Origin: an uncultured Prevotella sp.
GTDB taxonomy: Bacteria; Bacteroidota; Bacteroidia; Bacteroidales; Bacteroidaceae
Length of the DNA: 64,000 nt
Assembly (NCBI GenBank): GCA_905233985.1
Contig: CAJOFA010000001.1
Coordinates: 62,001-126,000 of the forward strand
Reading direction: 5' to 3'
Positions 43,765-53,900 of this stretch are shown one piece after another (the first letter of the stretch is position 1; every line of letters begins with the position of its first letter). The position numbers and the translations under genes are program-made. The notes beneath the pieces were generated by a model. The model made no database searches, was not told the DNA's origin, and saw only the letters and a list, made by a program, of their open reading frames with translations.

Positions 43765-43886
43765 GAAGTGAAGAGTGAAGAATTATGAAAAAGCTGTCCA
43801 TATATGATAAGGTGAGGACAAGTCTGAAGATGAAGCGGATTCTGCTTTGCGCAGCATTCTTCATTCTTCACTCTTCACTCTTCACT
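43765..43886. repeat. inverted pair of short tandem repeat tracts around the SPOR gene start
   Basis: (GAAGAGT)n at 43765-43784 and the complementary (TTCACTC)n at 43856-43886; both candidate start codons of the SPOR gene lie in the loop. Confidence 0.75.
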
Positions 43887-44384
43887 TTATCCGCACAGAC
43901 ATTCCTCGACCGGTTGCAGACACCCGCCCAAGGACAGGGCGTCGTCAGCATCCATCAGGATTCTGTCATCAACCAACTGGTGCTCGACCCTAACAGCACG
44001 GTCAAGCCGCACAACAACGGCAATACGCACACAACAACTCCGAACAACGGACAGACCACCAACAACGGGCAGACGACCGTCAACAACGGACAAACGACAA
44101 CGCCCATCAACCAGAATACACGTACCACGACATCACGCGGTGGCGTCTATAAGATACAGGCATACGCCGGCGGCAACAGCCGCGATGACCGCAAACGTGC
44201 ACAGAATGTGGGCAACGCCATCCGCAGCCGCTACCCACACCTTAACGTGTCAGTACACTTCTACTCACCACGATGGATCTGCAACGTCGGCAACTTCCGC
44301 AGCTACCAAGAGGCAGAGGCTATGTTGCGTAACATCAAGGGGATGGGCTACAGGCAGGCTCTCATCATCAAGACAAGGAAATAA
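43830..44384 (+). CDS. secreted SPOR-domain protein
   Basis: 184 residues from ATG 43830 (an in-frame ATG at 43785 would add a charged 15-residue extension ahead of the signal peptide). The signal peptide MKRILLCAAFFILHSSLFTLSAQ is partly encoded by a short tandem repeat (FFILHSSLFTL). A low-complexity Asn/Thr/Gln/Gly linker (three TTNNGQT-like repeats, DNA 44038-44101) leads to a C-terminal SPOR domain (VYKIQAYAGGNSRDDRKRAQ ... RWICNVGNFRSYQEAEAML). SPOR domains bind septal glycan lacking stem peptides, so a division-site role is likely. Confidence 0.85.
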   Translation: MKRILLCAAFFILHSSLFTLSAQTFLDRLQTPAQGQGVVSIHQDSVINQLVLDPNSTVKPHNNGNTHTTTPNNGQTTNNGQTTVNNGQTTTPINQNTRTTTSRGGVYKIQAYAGGNSRDDRKRAQNVGNAIRSRYPHLNVSVHFYSPRWICNVGNFRSYQEAEAMLRNIKGMGYRQALIIKTRK

Positions 44385-44390
44385 CAACTC

Positions 44391-44972
44391 ATGGCAGTAG
44401 AGACAGAATACCGCGAAGGCCTTGACCAACTGGCCGCACACTACAGAGACATCCTTCTGCTGCTGGGCGAAGACCCCACACGCGAAGGACTGCAGAAGAC
44501 GCCTTTGCGCATAGCAAAAGCGATGCAGGTGCTTACACGCGGTTACGAAATGGATGCGCACAAGGTGCTCACCGACGCGCTATTCAGGGAAGACTACTCA
44601 CAGATGGTCATCGTCAAGGATATTGACTTCTTCTCACTCTGCGAGCATCATCTGCTGCCCTTCTACGGCAAAGCACATGTAGCCTACATACCCAATGGCT
44701 ACATCACCGGGCTCAGCAAGATAGCACGCGTCGTCGATATCTACTCGCACCGTCTGCAAGTGCAGGAACGCATGACCCTGCAAATCAAGGAGTGCATTGA
44801 GCAGACGCTTCACCCGCTCGGCGTCATGGTCGTCGTGGAAGCACGACACATGTGCATGCAGATGCGCGGCATAGAGAAACAAAATGCTATCACCACTACC
44901 AGTGACTTCAGCGGAGCCTTTAATCAGGCAAAAACCCGTCAGGAGTTTATGAATCTTATCCATACGCAATAA
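44391..44972 (+). CDS. folE: GTP cyclohydrolase I
   Basis: GTP to 7,8-dihydroneopterin triphosphate, first step of tetrahydrofolate synthesis; forms a decamer. 193 residues. Zinc ligands: Cys and His in [12 protein letters not shown] (about 82-93) and Cys in [10 protein letters not shown] (about 142-151). [12 protein letters not shown] and [18 protein letters not shown] are family blocks. Starts 6 nt after the SPOR gene; order tpiA-SPOR-folE is common in Bacteroidales. Confidence 0.97.
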   Translation: MAVETEYREGLDQLAAHYRDILLLLGEDPTREGLQKTPLRIAKAMQVLTRGYEMDAHKVLTDALFREDYSQMVIVKDIDFFSLCEHHLLPFYGKAHVAYIPNGYITGLSKIARVVDIYSHRLQVQERMTLQIKECIEQTLHPLGVMVVVEARHMCMQMRGIEKQNAITTTSDFSGAFNQAKTRQEFMNLIHTQ

Positions 44973-45027
44973 TATAATAAAGAGATAAATAATAATAGTA
45001 TAAAAAATAACTTAAAACAACAGTATT

Positions 45028-45600
45028 ATGACACAGACAGACGATCAGTTCAGAACGAACAAAGGAATCGGCAAAGAGTTTACACACAGCACACTGGGAA
45101 AACTCATCATCGCCGGTGGAGTTCTCATCATCTTGCTCATCATCGCCCTGTTCACAAGACCCAGCCATGAGGAAATGTTTGCAGAGACGTATGACAACAA
45201 CCTACAGTGTATTGCAGACAATGACAGTCTCAAGAACGACAAACTTGATGCTATTGTCAACAACTTCTGCAACACCTTCACGCACATCGACACCACTGAG
45301 GTACATCCCGACCTGCGTGAGGCACTGAGAAAGTATAACAAAATTGAAATCTACGACCACGCACTCTACCGCACCGTCTATGTGCGCAACAACATCCATC
45401 CAGAGGGCGTCCGCATCGGTTTCGGACTCTACACGTTCGTAGTTCCCACCGTCTATTATAGTGACCTCCTGCTTGACGTGGGTGTCCTGCAGAACAAATA
45501 CAAGGACGGTGTCATCCGCAGCATCCAATACGACGACCACGACCTCGGTGTAAACCCGAACGTCAAGGAATACCACTACAAAGGAGACCCCGACCAGTAA
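45028..45600 (+). CDS. membrane-anchored protein of unknown function
   Basis: 190 residues: short cytoplasmic N terminus, one helix (LIIAGGVLIILLIIALF, about 26-42) and an extracytoplasmic alpha/beta domain of about 145 residues with a regular end (IRIGFGLYTFVVPTVYYSDLL type strands). One Cys pair (61 and 76). No domain recognised. Probably last in the run from DUF1599, although 55 nt separate it from folE and the spacer is pure A/T. Confidence 0.65.
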   Translation: MTQTDDQFRTNKGIGKEFTHSTLGKLIIAGGVLIILLIIALFTRPSHEEMFAETYDNNLQCIADNDSLKNDKLDAIVNNFCNTFTHIDTTEVHPDLREALRKYNKIEIYDHALYRTVYVRNNIHPEGVRIGFGLYTFVVPTVYYSDLLLDVGVLQNKYKDGVIRSIQYDDHDLGVNPNVKEYHYKGDPDQ

Positions 45601-45641
45601 AAATAATGGCTGAGAAATTTGGCCATTAAAAAAAAACATTG

Positions 45642-45649
45642 TACCTTTG
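45642..45649 (+). promoter_or_regulatory. -7 box of tRNA-Lys
   Basis: TACCTTTG, 74 nt upstream of the mature tRNA 5' end. Confidence 0.6.
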
Positions 45650-45723
45650 CACCCGCTTTACGGTACAATGTGTCTGTTGGTGTCGTCTAACCGATAGGCG
45701 AAGAGCCTAAAGCAAACAAGGTA

Positions 45724-45796
45724 GATCCGCTAGCTCAGTTGGTAGAGCACAACACTTTTAATGTTGGGGTCTTGGGTTCGAGCCCCAAGCGGATCA
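45724..45796 (+). tRNA. tRNA-Lys (anticodon UUU)
   Basis: Acceptor stem GATCCGC/GCGGATC, D arm GCTCAGTTGGTAGAGC, anticodon stem CAACA/TGTTG with loop CTTTTAA (anticodon TTT), T arm TTGGG-TTCGAGC-CCCAA, discriminator A. No CCA encoded, so the cca enzyme in this window would be needed. Confidence 0.97.
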
Positions 45797-45811
45797 CGAT
45801 TGAAATAATAA

Positions 45812-45838
45812 GCCCCGCCAATCGGCGGGGCATTTTTA
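45812..45838 (+). terminator. terminator of tRNA-Lys, possibly bidirectional
   Basis: GCCCCGCC-AATC-GGCGGGGC, a perfect 8-bp stem with a 4-nt loop, followed by ATTTTTATT. It also sits at the end of the convergent DUF554 gene. Confidence 0.88.
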
Positions 45839-46528
45839 TTAGAATAATCCTTTAATCAAGAACCAAAGTATCGGCACTAACAATGAAGGCAGGAGGTTCA
45901 GCGTCTTGCAGTCCTTCAGACTCAACAAAGACAAACCACTGCCCACAATCATCAGTCCACCCACGATGAGCAGTTCTGCCATCAGTGCATCACTAACAGC
46001 CTGGCTTGACACCTGTGCCGTGACATAGAACAGCCCCTGCCAGATAAACAACACGGGAGCCGCCAATATCATGCCGAAACCATAGGTAGAGGCAAAAACG
46101 GTAGATGTCACAAGGTCGAGCGTTGCATTAGTAAACAGAAACGTATGGTCGCCCTTCAAGGCAGAGATGACAGGACCCAGCATTGATAACGGTCCGATGC
46201 AGTAAAGTAGAATGGCAGTAGCCAGCCCGTCGGCAAGGCTTTTACCGTTATTTGCCTTGGACCGTTTCTCTATAAGCCGGTGGAAACGCCCGTCAATATC
46301 AAGCCACGTGCCCGCCACGCTACCAATAGCCAGCGACACTATGAACAGCACCGGATATTCGCTCTTAGGCAGATGAGTGATGGTCGCATTCAAACCGATA
46401 GCCAACGACGCCAAGCCCAGGGCGTCATACAATCCTACCTTATATTTCTCCTTGACACCTCGACTCAGCAACGTGCCAACAAGGGTTCCCACGATGATAG
46501 CTGCAGTATTGACAATTGTTCCTGTCAT
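45839..46528 (-). CDS. DUF554 family membrane protein
   Basis: 229 residues, about seven hydrophobic helices. Starts MTGTIVNTAAIIVGTLVGTLL, then GLASLAIGLNATI and the AIGSVAGTWLDID strand; these are the standard blocks of DUF554 (E. coli YqgA-like) inner-membrane proteins. Function unknown; a transporter is often guessed. Single gene, converging on the tRNA terminator. Confidence 0.9.
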   Translation of the reverse strand: MTGTIVNTAAIIVGTLVGTLLSRGVKEKYKVGLYDALGLASLAIGLNATITHLPKSEYPVLFIVSLAIGSVAGTWLDIDGRFHRLIEKRSKANNGKSLADGLATAILLYCIGPLSMLGPVISALKGDHTFLFTNATLDLVTSTVFASTYGFGMILAAPVLFIWQGLFYVTAQVSSQAVSDALMAELLIVGGLMIVGSGLSLLSLKDCKTLNLLPSLLVPILWFLIKGLF

Positions 46529-46600
46529 CTTTTTTCTCTCTATTTACATAAAATATGTTGCAAATATACTTATTTTTATCGTAATCTGAGAAATAATTGC

Positions 46601-46608
46601 TAAATTTG
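46601..46608 (+). promoter_or_regulatory. -7 box of SDR-birA-pyrH
   Basis: TAAATTTG, 38 nt before the SDR start codon. Confidence 0.4.
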
Positions 46609-46646
46609 TGCCATCTTTTGAGATTATTTATGATAACCATAGGGAT

Positions 46647-47414
46647 ATGAACAAGACCATATTGATTACAGGAGCCACAAGCGGCATCGGACTGGCTTGT
46701 GCAAGGAAGTTCGCTGCCAACGGCGACAGACTGATTCTGACAGGCAGAAACGAATCACGTCTGGCGGACATCAAGAACGAGTTAACCGGAAAAGGCACGG
46801 AAGTACTAACGCTGGTCTTCGACATTAGAGACCGCGACAAAGCAGAAAAACTCCTCGCAGCCCTTCCCTCCGAATGGCAGCAGGTTGACGTGCTGGTGAA
46901 CAACGCAGGCCTGGGCTTGGGGCTGGAACCGGAGTACGAGGGCTGTCCCGACGATTGGGAAACGATGATCGACACAAACATCAAAGGACTACTCACCATG
47001 ACCCGCCTCATCGTGCCTGACATGGTAAAGCGCAACAGCGGACATGTCATCAATATCGGCTCTGTGGCCGGCGATGCTGCCTATGCCGGCGGTAATGTCT
47101 ATTGTGCTACGAAGGCGGCAGTAAAAGCGCTGAGCGACGGGCTACGCATTGACGTGGCACATACTGCCGTCCGCGTCACGAACCTCAAGCCAGGACTGGT
47201 GGAAACGAACTTCAGCATCACCCGCTTCCATGGTGATGACGAACGTGCCGCCAATGTCTATAAAGGCATCCGGCCATTGACGGGCGACGACATTGCCGAT
47301 GTAGCTGTCTATGCCGCTAATGCTCCTGCACATGTTCAGATTGCCGAGGTGCTTATCCTCGCTACCCATCAGGCCAGTGGCAGCGTGATAGTCAGGAGCA
47401 AACCACTTCATTAA
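46647..47414 (+). CDS. SDR-family NAD(P)-dependent oxidoreductase (YdfG-like)
   Basis: 255 residues from ATG 46647. Rossmann TGATSGIGLACARKFA (TGxxxGIG), NNAG (about 86-89), catalytic Ser in NIGSVAGDAAYAGG and YCATKAAVKAL (YxxxK). The C-terminal TGDDIADVAVYAANAPAHVQ block is typical of 3-hydroxy-acid dehydrogenases of the YdfG type (serine, 3-hydroxypropionate). Exact substrate inferred from similarity only. Probably co-transcribed with birA (22-nt gap). Confidence 0.88.
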   Translation: MNKTILITGATSGIGLACARKFAANGDRLILTGRNESRLADIKNELTGKGTEVLTLVFDIRDRDKAEKLLAALPSEWQQVDVLVNNAGLGLGLEPEYEGCPDDWETMIDTNIKGLLTMTRLIVPDMVKRNSGHVINIGSVAGDAAYAGGNVYCATKAAVKALSDGLRIDVAHTAVRVTNLKPGLVETNFSITRFHGDDERAANVYKGIRPLTGDDIADVAVYAANAPAHVQIAEVLILATHQASGSVIVRSKPLH

Positions 47415-47436
47415 ACTTTACTGACAAAGAACGCCT

Positions 47437-48198
47437 ATGCAGATTATACGTATTGACGAGACCGACTCGACCAACCGCTGGCTGCGGGGATTCCTCTCCA
47501 CAACACCCTCGAACGGAGCAGGTCCCTCTTCCTCGGAGAGTCAGGGCAAAGCCCTTTCCGATGCCGTTGTCGTCGTCGCCGACTACCAGACGGCAGGACG
47601 CGGCCAGGGCGCCAACACCTGGGAAAGCGAGCGGGGCAAGAACCTGACGTTCTCCATCGGTTTCTCACCTGCCGGCATCAGCGCTTCCCAACAGTTCGTG
47701 CTGTCTATGGCCATCTCCGTGGCGCTCATCCGGACGCTCAGGGAGCTGGGTGACGTCAGCATCAAATGGCCCAACGACATCTATGTCGGCAAGCGTAAAA
47801 TCTGCGGCATCCTGATAGAGAACACGCTGTCAGGCAGCCATATCAAGGACTGCATCATCGGCATCGGGCTCAACGTCAACCAGACGGTATTTCTAAGCGA
47901 CGCCCCAAACCCCACGTCAATGGCATTGGAGAGTGGACACGAATGGGAGCGCGAGGACGTGCTGCAGTCGGTGCTTACCCACTTCGGCACGCTGCTCAAC
48001 AACTGGGATGCCGAGGCGATACGCACCTCCTACCGCCAGCAGCTCTACCGTCGTGAGGGTTCCCACCCCTACCGCGACACAAACGGTCCCTTCGAGGCCA
48101 CGCTCCTGCAGGTAGAGGACGACGGCCACCTCCTGCTGCGCGACACGACAGGCCAAGTACGTCGTTATGCATTCAAGGAAATAATATTCATACTATAA
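47437..48198 (+). CDS. birA: biotin--[acetyl-CoA-carboxylase] ligase
   Basis: Attaches biotin to the carboxyl-carrier lysine. 253 residues with no N-terminal helix-turn-helix, so a ligase only, not the biotin repressor. DSTNRWLRG near the start, biotinyl-AMP loop QTAGRGQGANTWESERGKN, ISIKWPNDIYVGKRKICGIL and GIGLNVNQ are canonical. A Ser/Gly/Pro-rich insertion (about 22-40) follows the first block and looks repeat-derived. Confidence 0.95.
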   Translation: MQIIRIDETDSTNRWLRGFLSTTPSNGAGPSSSESQGKALSDAVVVVADYQTAGRGQGANTWESERGKNLTFSIGFSPAGISASQQFVLSMAISVALIRTLRELGDVSIKWPNDIYVGKRKICGILIENTLSGSHIKDCIIGIGLNVNQTVFLSDAPNPTSMALESGHEWEREDVLQSVLTHFGTLLNNWDAEAIRTSYRQQLYRREGSHPYRDTNGPFEATLLQVEDDGHLLLRDTTGQVRRYAFKEIIFIL

Positions 48199-48214
48199 CT
48201 TAAAAATAACAATT

Positions 48215-48925
48215 ATGGCAAGATTCAAAAGAATTCTATTGAAGCTCAGCGGCGAGAGCTTGATGGGTAAACAGGGTTACGGCATCGACCCCGAGCGGTT
48301 GGCCGACTATGCCCGCCAGATTAAAGAAGTACACGAGATGGGTGTGCAGATTAGTATCGTCATCGGCGGTGGAAACATCTTCCGCGGCTTGAGCGGCAGT
48401 CAAAAGGGCTTCGACCGAGTCAAGGGTGACCAGATGGGTATGTGCGCTACGGTCATCAACTCGCTGGCACTCAGTTCTGCTTTAGGAGCTGTGGGTGTCA
48501 AGAACAAGGTGCTGACAGCAATTCGCATGGAGCCTATCGGTGAGTTCTATACCAAGTGGAAGGCTATCGAGGGAATGGAGCAGGGATATGTGTGCATCTT
48601 CTCTGCAGGCACAGGCTCACCCTACTTCACTACCGACACAGGCTCATCGCTACGCGGCATTGAGATTGAGGCTGACGTGATGCTGAAGGGTACGCGTGTT
48701 GACGGTGTCTATACGGCAGACCCCGAGAAAGACCCGACGGCAACAAAGTTCAATGAAATAACCTACAAGGAAGTGTTAGCACGCGGACTGAAGGTGATGG
48801 ACCTTACCGCTATCTGTATGTGTCAGGACAATAACCTGCCTATCTATGTATTCAACATGGACATTGTGGGGAACCTGAAGAAAGTGATGGACGGCGAGGA
48901 AATCGGTACGCTGGTTCACAATTAG
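48215..48925 (+). CDS. pyrH: UMP kinase
   Basis: Phosphorylates UMP to UDP; hexameric, amino-acid-kinase fold. 236 residues. ILLKLSGESLMG near the N terminus, VIGGGNIFRG (about 50-59), GTGSPYFTTDTGSSLRGIE (UMP/Mg site) and VDGVYTADPEKDPTATKF are the family blocks. Its TAG stop overlaps the TAA of the convergent DUF4834 gene. Confidence 0.97.
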   Translation: MARFKRILLKLSGESLMGKQGYGIDPERLADYARQIKEVHEMGVQISIVIGGGNIFRGLSGSQKGFDRVKGDQMGMCATVINSLALSSALGAVGVKNKVLTAIRMEPIGEFYTKWKAIEGMEQGYVCIFSAGTGSPYFTTDTGSSLRGIEIEADVMLKGTRVDGVYTADPEKDPTATKFNEITYKEVLARGLKVMDLTAICMCQDNNLPIYVFNMDIVGNLKKVMDGEEIGTLVHN

Positions 48926-49269
48926 TTCTCTTCGACGAAGTCAACGTATTCACCGTCGTCTTCGGTAAAGATTTTCCGTCCGCTTTTTTCCGGATGACGG
49001 TTGTCGATGATAACCTCACCGCTCGACGTCTGAGTACGGCGGGTCTGACTATCACCCTCCGCCCGTTGACGGGTTCCGTGAGAGCGTTTCTCCTCATAAT
49101 GATACTGCTGCTGGCGACGACGCGTATAGTCTTCGTCAGCATTTTTATCACCAAAGACGGTTTTCTTGAACTTCTTGACTGTGCGGCGGATAAACGAGAA
49201 GATGGCCACCAGTACAATCAGTACGACTATAAGCAGGAAGATGGCTATTCCAATGAGGGTTTTCGTCAT
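48922..49269 (-). CDS. DUF4834 family protein
   Basis: 115 residues: one N-terminal helix (about 4-27) and a hydrophilic tail rich in Arg, Gln, Glu and Asp. Ends with GRKIFTEDDGEYVDFVEEN, conserved in this Bacteroidetes family, which usually follows pssA as here. Function unknown. Confidence 0.8.
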   Translation of the reverse strand: MTKTLIGIAIFLLIVVLIVLVAIFSFIRRTVKKFKKTVFGDKNADEDYTRRRQQQYHYEEKRSHGTRQRAEGDSQTRRTQTSSGEVIIDNRHPEKSGRKIFTEDDGEYVDFVEEN

Positions 49270-49281
49270 GACGTTCGATGT

Positions 49282-49992
49282 TTAGGTCGTTTTCTTTTGT
49301 ATGAGGTTTGTTATCACGGATAGTAGTACATACCACGCAATGACCATCGCGATGCCATTAACGCGGAAGAGAAGGAGAAGAACGGCGGAGGTGAGCACAA
49401 AGACGTACTTCACTTCGTTACCTTTCCAGCCCCAGTGCTTGAATTTGAGGGCAAACATAGGTATCTCTGAAATCAGCAGATAGCAACTGATTAAGAGCAG
49501 CAGAATGATTCCGTAGGGGAAATAGGTATTGCTCTCAAGCCACTCCCCCCCCCCGACGATGAGTGCTCCCCAGAAGAGTGCATTGGCGGGAGTGGGCAGC
49601 CCGATGAAGCCCATTGCCTGTCGCTCATCAAGGTTGAACTTCGCCAAACGGAGTGCCGAGAAGCCCGCCATCACAAAAGCCACAAAGGGCATCGCCGTAG
49701 CAGCATAGACGGGAAACTCGTGAAACGGCTGGCTGACAAGATACTGAAAGACAATCGCTGAAGGAGCCACGCCGAAGGTGACGACATCGGCTAATGAGTC
49801 AAGCTCCTTGCCGATGGGTGATGAGACCTTCAGCAGACGGGCTGTCATACCATCAAAGAAGTCGAACACAGCACCAATGATGATAAAGAGCAACGCCATG
49901 CTATAGTCGCCTTGGAAAGCGAAATAGGTAGCGATGCAGCCTGAAATCAGGTTGCAGCAGGTAATCATATTGGGGATGTTCAGAAGCTTCAT
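49282..49992 (-). CDS. pssA: CDP-diacylglycerol--serine O-phosphatidyltransferase
   Basis: Makes phosphatidylserine; polytopic membrane protein. 236 residues. The CDP-alcohol phosphotransferase signature is intact: FDGMTARLLKVSSPIGKELD then SLAD (about 47-70), i.e. DGx2ARx8Gx3Dx3D. About seven helices. Product is the substrate of Psd encoded 12 nt upstream; together they supply phosphatidylethanolamine. Confidence 0.95.
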   Translation of the reverse strand: MKLLNIPNMITCCNLISGCIATYFAFQGDYSMALLFIIIGAVFDFFDGMTARLLKVSSPIGKELDSLADVVTFGVAPSAIVFQYLVSQPFHEFPVYAATAMPFVAFVMAGFSALRLAKFNLDERQAMGFIGLPTPANALFWGALIVGGGEWLESNTYFPYGIILLLLISCYLLISEIPMFALKFKHWGWKGNEVKYVFVLTSAVLLLLFRVNGIAMVIAWYVLLSVITNLIQKKTT

Positions 49993-50004
49993 ACCTTACT
50001 CTTT

Positions 50005-50694
50005 TTACGGCATCTTTGCAATCATCGTCAGGTCGCCCGTGGTGGCCTGCCCCATTTTGACGCAGACCTCAGAACCGAGCGGCAGATAGACATCGACACG
50101 TGAGCCGAGCTTGATGAAGCCCAGATGCTCATCGATATAGCAGTCCTCGTTGTCCTTGGCATAGGTAACAATGCGGCGGGCTATGGCACCGGCAATCTGC
50201 CTACAGAGCACCTTCTCGCCCTCAGGAGTTTCAATCATAATGTCCGCACGCTCATTCTCCTCGCTGGCCTTCGGCAGCCAAGCCTTGTGGTAGTTGCCGT
50301 CCTGATGCTTCACGAAGAGCACCTTGCCGTCAACGGGGAACCAGTTGGCATGCACATTGAACGGGCTCATGAAGATGCTTATCATCATCCGGCGGTCGTG
50401 GAAGTACTCGTTCTCCTCCACCTCTTCGATGACGACAACGCGTCCGTCAGCCGGAGCCACCACCACCTTCTCCGTGTCATCCGGATAGTAGCGTATGGGG
50501 CAGCGGTAGAAGTTGAGCACCACCAGCCATAACACGGCGGTGACGCCCGTGAAAATCCAGAAAGGTATCTTCGTATCAAAGCCAAACCAGAGCGCCACAG
50601 CAATAGCAGCCAACACGATGAAGCTATAGAACAACGTGTTTGTGCCCTCACGGTGGATCCTGATTTTCTTCAGTTTCTTTATCCTTTTTCCCAT
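50005..50694 (-). CDS. psd: phosphatidylserine decarboxylase
   Basis: Pyruvoyl enzyme converting PS to PE. 229 residues, the short (type II) form. The self-cleavage LGS site is in [18 protein letters not shown] (about 187-204; cleavage between Gly and Ser). Two N-terminal helices (about 22-58) anchor it; [18 protein letters not shown] carries the conserved His. First gene of psd-pssA-DUF4834. Confidence 0.95.
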   Translation of the reverse strand: MGKRIKKLKKIRIHREGTNTLFYSFIVLAAIAVALWFGFDTKIPFWIFTGVTAVLWLVVLNFYRCPIRYYPDDTEKVVVAPADGRVVVIEEVEENEYFHDRRMMISIFMSPFNVHANWFPVDGKVLFVKHQDGNYHKAWLPKASEENERADIMIETPEGEKVLCRQIAGAIARRIVTYAKDNEDCYIDEHLGFIKLGSRVDVYLPLGSEVCVKMGQATTGDLTMIAKMP

Positions 50695-50887
50695 GGGTTA
50701 GTTTCCGACATATTTGAATTCAAGTGCAAAGGTACACATAATTTTTGAATTATTAATTAATAATGTGATTTTTTTTGCCAAAGGAGACAAAAGGAGCACC
50801 CGTCCTTCTACATTCGCGAGGAGTTTTATTAACTCTTTGTTTAACAAAAAAAATACAAAATTATTTGGGATTCTCAGATTTTCGGCG

Positions 50888-50895
50888 TATCTTTG
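50888..50895 (+). promoter_or_regulatory. -7 box of dnaE
   Basis: TATCTTTG, 9 nt before the ATG at 50905; near-leaderless mRNA expected. The TTG within it opens the longer frame and is not the start. Confidence 0.55.
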
Positions 50896-50904
50896 AGGCT
50901 CAAA

Positions 50905-53900
50905 ATGACAACACCCCTAATTATGCAAGACTATATACATCTTCACGTACACACATACTACTCTATATTGGACGGTCAGGCAAGCATTAAGCGCTTGGTC
51001 AACAAGGCTATTGACAACGGAATGCGAGGCATGGCTGTGACCGATCATGGCGACATGTTCGGCATCAAGGAGTTTCACGACATCTGCCACGACATCAACA
51101 AGAAGCGCAAGAAGGAAGGGCTGGAACCGTTCAAGCCCATCTTCGGCTGTGAGATGTATGTGGCCAGATACGGCGACAAGGAAAAGAAGGACGGCAAGGA
51201 GGACATGAGCGGCTACCATCTCATCGTGCTGGCCAAGAACTACCAGGGTTACAAGAACCTCATCAAGATTGTATCCAACTCATGGACCGACGGCTACTAC
51301 ATGCGTCCGCGTACCGACCGCAAGGACTTGGAGAAGCACCACGAGGGACTCATTGTCTGCTCGGCCTGCATCGCCGGTGAGGTACCCAAGAAGATACTGA
51401 ACGGCGACATGGCGGGAGCGCGCGAGGCGGTGGAGTGGTACCAGCGCGTCTTCGGCGATGACTACTATCTGGAGCTGCAGCGCCACGAGGTGACCGACCC
51501 TGCCATCCGTGCCAACCGCGAGACGTTCCCCTTGCAGCAGCAAGCCAACAAGGTGCTAATGGAACTGGCCCGTGAGTACGGCATCAAGCTCATCTGTACC
51601 AACGACGTGCATTTCGTGGACAAGGAGAACGCCGAGGCACACGACCACCTGCTCTGTCTCTCTACGGGCAAGGACCTCGACGACCCGACGCGCATGCTCT
51701 ACTCAAAGCAGGAGTGGTTCAAGACGCGTGAGGAGATGAACAGTATTTTCGCCGATGTGCCCGAGGCGCTGAGCAACACGCTCGAGATTCTCGACAAGGT
51801 GGAGATATTCAGCCTCGACCACGACCCCATCATGCCGTTCTTCCCCATCCCCGAGAGCTTCGGCACGGAAGAAGAGTGGCGCAAGAAATACACCCAGGAA
51901 GACCTCTACAAGGAGTTCACCAGCGACGAGAACGGCGAGAACCCGCTACCGGCTGAGGAGGGAGAGAAGAAAATCAAGAAGCTCGGCGGCTACGACAAGC
52001 TCTACCGCATCAAGTTCGAGGCCGACTATCTGGCGAAACTGGCGTATGCAGGAGCAGACAGGATATACGGGAAAGAAAGGGATAAGGAGGTGGATGACCG
52101 TATCAGTTTCGAGCTGCATATCATGAAGACGATGGGTTTCCCGGGCTACTTCCTCATTGTGCAGGACTTCATCAACTCGGCCCGCGACGAACTGGGCGTG
52201 ATGGTGGGCCCGGGACGTGGCTCGGCTGCCGGCAGCGTGGTGGCCTACTGTCTGGGCATCACGAAGATTGACCCGTTGAAGTATGACCTGCTGTTTGAGC
52301 GTTTCCTCAACCCCGACCGTATCTCGCTGCCCGATATCGACACCGACTTCGACGACGACGGACGCGGCAAGGTGCTGAAATGGGTAGAGGACAAGTATGG
52401 CCACGAGAACTGCGCCCACATCATCACCTACTCCACGATGGCCACGAAGAACAGCATCAAGGACGTGGCCCGTGTGGAGAAAGTGCCCCTGCCTACCTCC
52501 AACGCCCTTTGCAAGGCCATTCCAGACCGACTGCCCGACGGTCCTGACGGCAAGGCGACGAAGATGAACCTCCCTAACGCTATCAGGTATGTGCCTGAGT
52601 TACGCGAGGCAGAGGCTTCAAACGACCCGCACTTGGCCAATACCATCAAATACGCCAAGATGCTGGAGGGAACGGTACGCGGTACGGGCATACACGCCTG
52701 CGGATTCATCATCTGCCGCGACCCTATCTCCAACTGGGTTCCCCTGTCCACCGCCGATGACCCCGACTTCAAGGACACGAAGACCAACTGCACGCAGTAT
52801 GACGGACACGTCATCGAATCGACGGGCCTCATCAAGATGGACTTCCTCGGGCTGAAGACATTGTCGGAGCTGAAGGAAGCCTGTGCCATCATCAAGCGCA
52901 CACGGGGCATTGACATCGACCTCGACAACATTCCCATCGACGACCCCAAGACCTTCGAGCTCTATCAGCAGGGACGTACCATCGGTACCTTCCAGTTCGA
53001 GTCGAACGGTATGCAGAAGTATCTGCGTGAGCTGAAACCTACTGTCTTTGAAGACCTCATCGCCATGAATGCCCTCTATCGTCCGGGCCCTATGGGATAT
53101 ATACCCCAGTTCATCAAGCGTAAGCACGGCGACGAACCCATCACTTACGACATCCCCGTCATGGAGAAATACCTCAAGGATACCTATGGCATTACCGTCT
53201 ATCAGGAGCAGGTGATGTTGCTCTCGCGTTTGCTGGCCGACTTCACCCGAGGTGAAAGTGACGCGTTGCGTAAGGCAATGGGTAAGAAGAAGAAGGACAT
53301 CGTCGATGCCATGAAGCCCAAGTTCATCGAGGGCGGAAAGAAGAACGGCCACGACCCTGCCGTGCTCGACAAGATATGGAGCGACTGGGAGGCGTTTGCC
53401 TCCTACGCCTTCAATAAGTCACATGCTGCCTGCTACTCGTGGGTAGCCTACCAGACGGCCTACCTCAAGGCCAACTATCCCGCCGAGTTCATGGCTGCCA
53501 TCATGAGCCGACGCCGCGACCAAATCACGGAAATCACGAAGCTCATGGACGAGTGCAAGGCGATGGGCATTGCCACGCTGGGGCCCGACGTGAACGAGAG
53601 TTTCGAGAAGTTCGGCGTCAACCAGCACGGCGAAATCCGCTTCGGACTGGCTGCCATCAAGGGCATGGGCGACGGAGCGGCACAGGCCATCATCAGCGAG
53701 CGTGAGAAGAACGGTCCCTACAAGACCATCTTCGACTTTGCCCAGCGTGTCAACCTCAGCGCCGTCAACCGCAAGGCCTTCGAGTCGCTGGCACTCAGCG
53801 GCGGTTTCGACAGCTTCGGCATCCGCCGCGAAGACCTGTTGGCACAGAACACTCGCGGCGAAGTATTCCTGGACACGCTGGTACGCTTCGGACAGACCTA

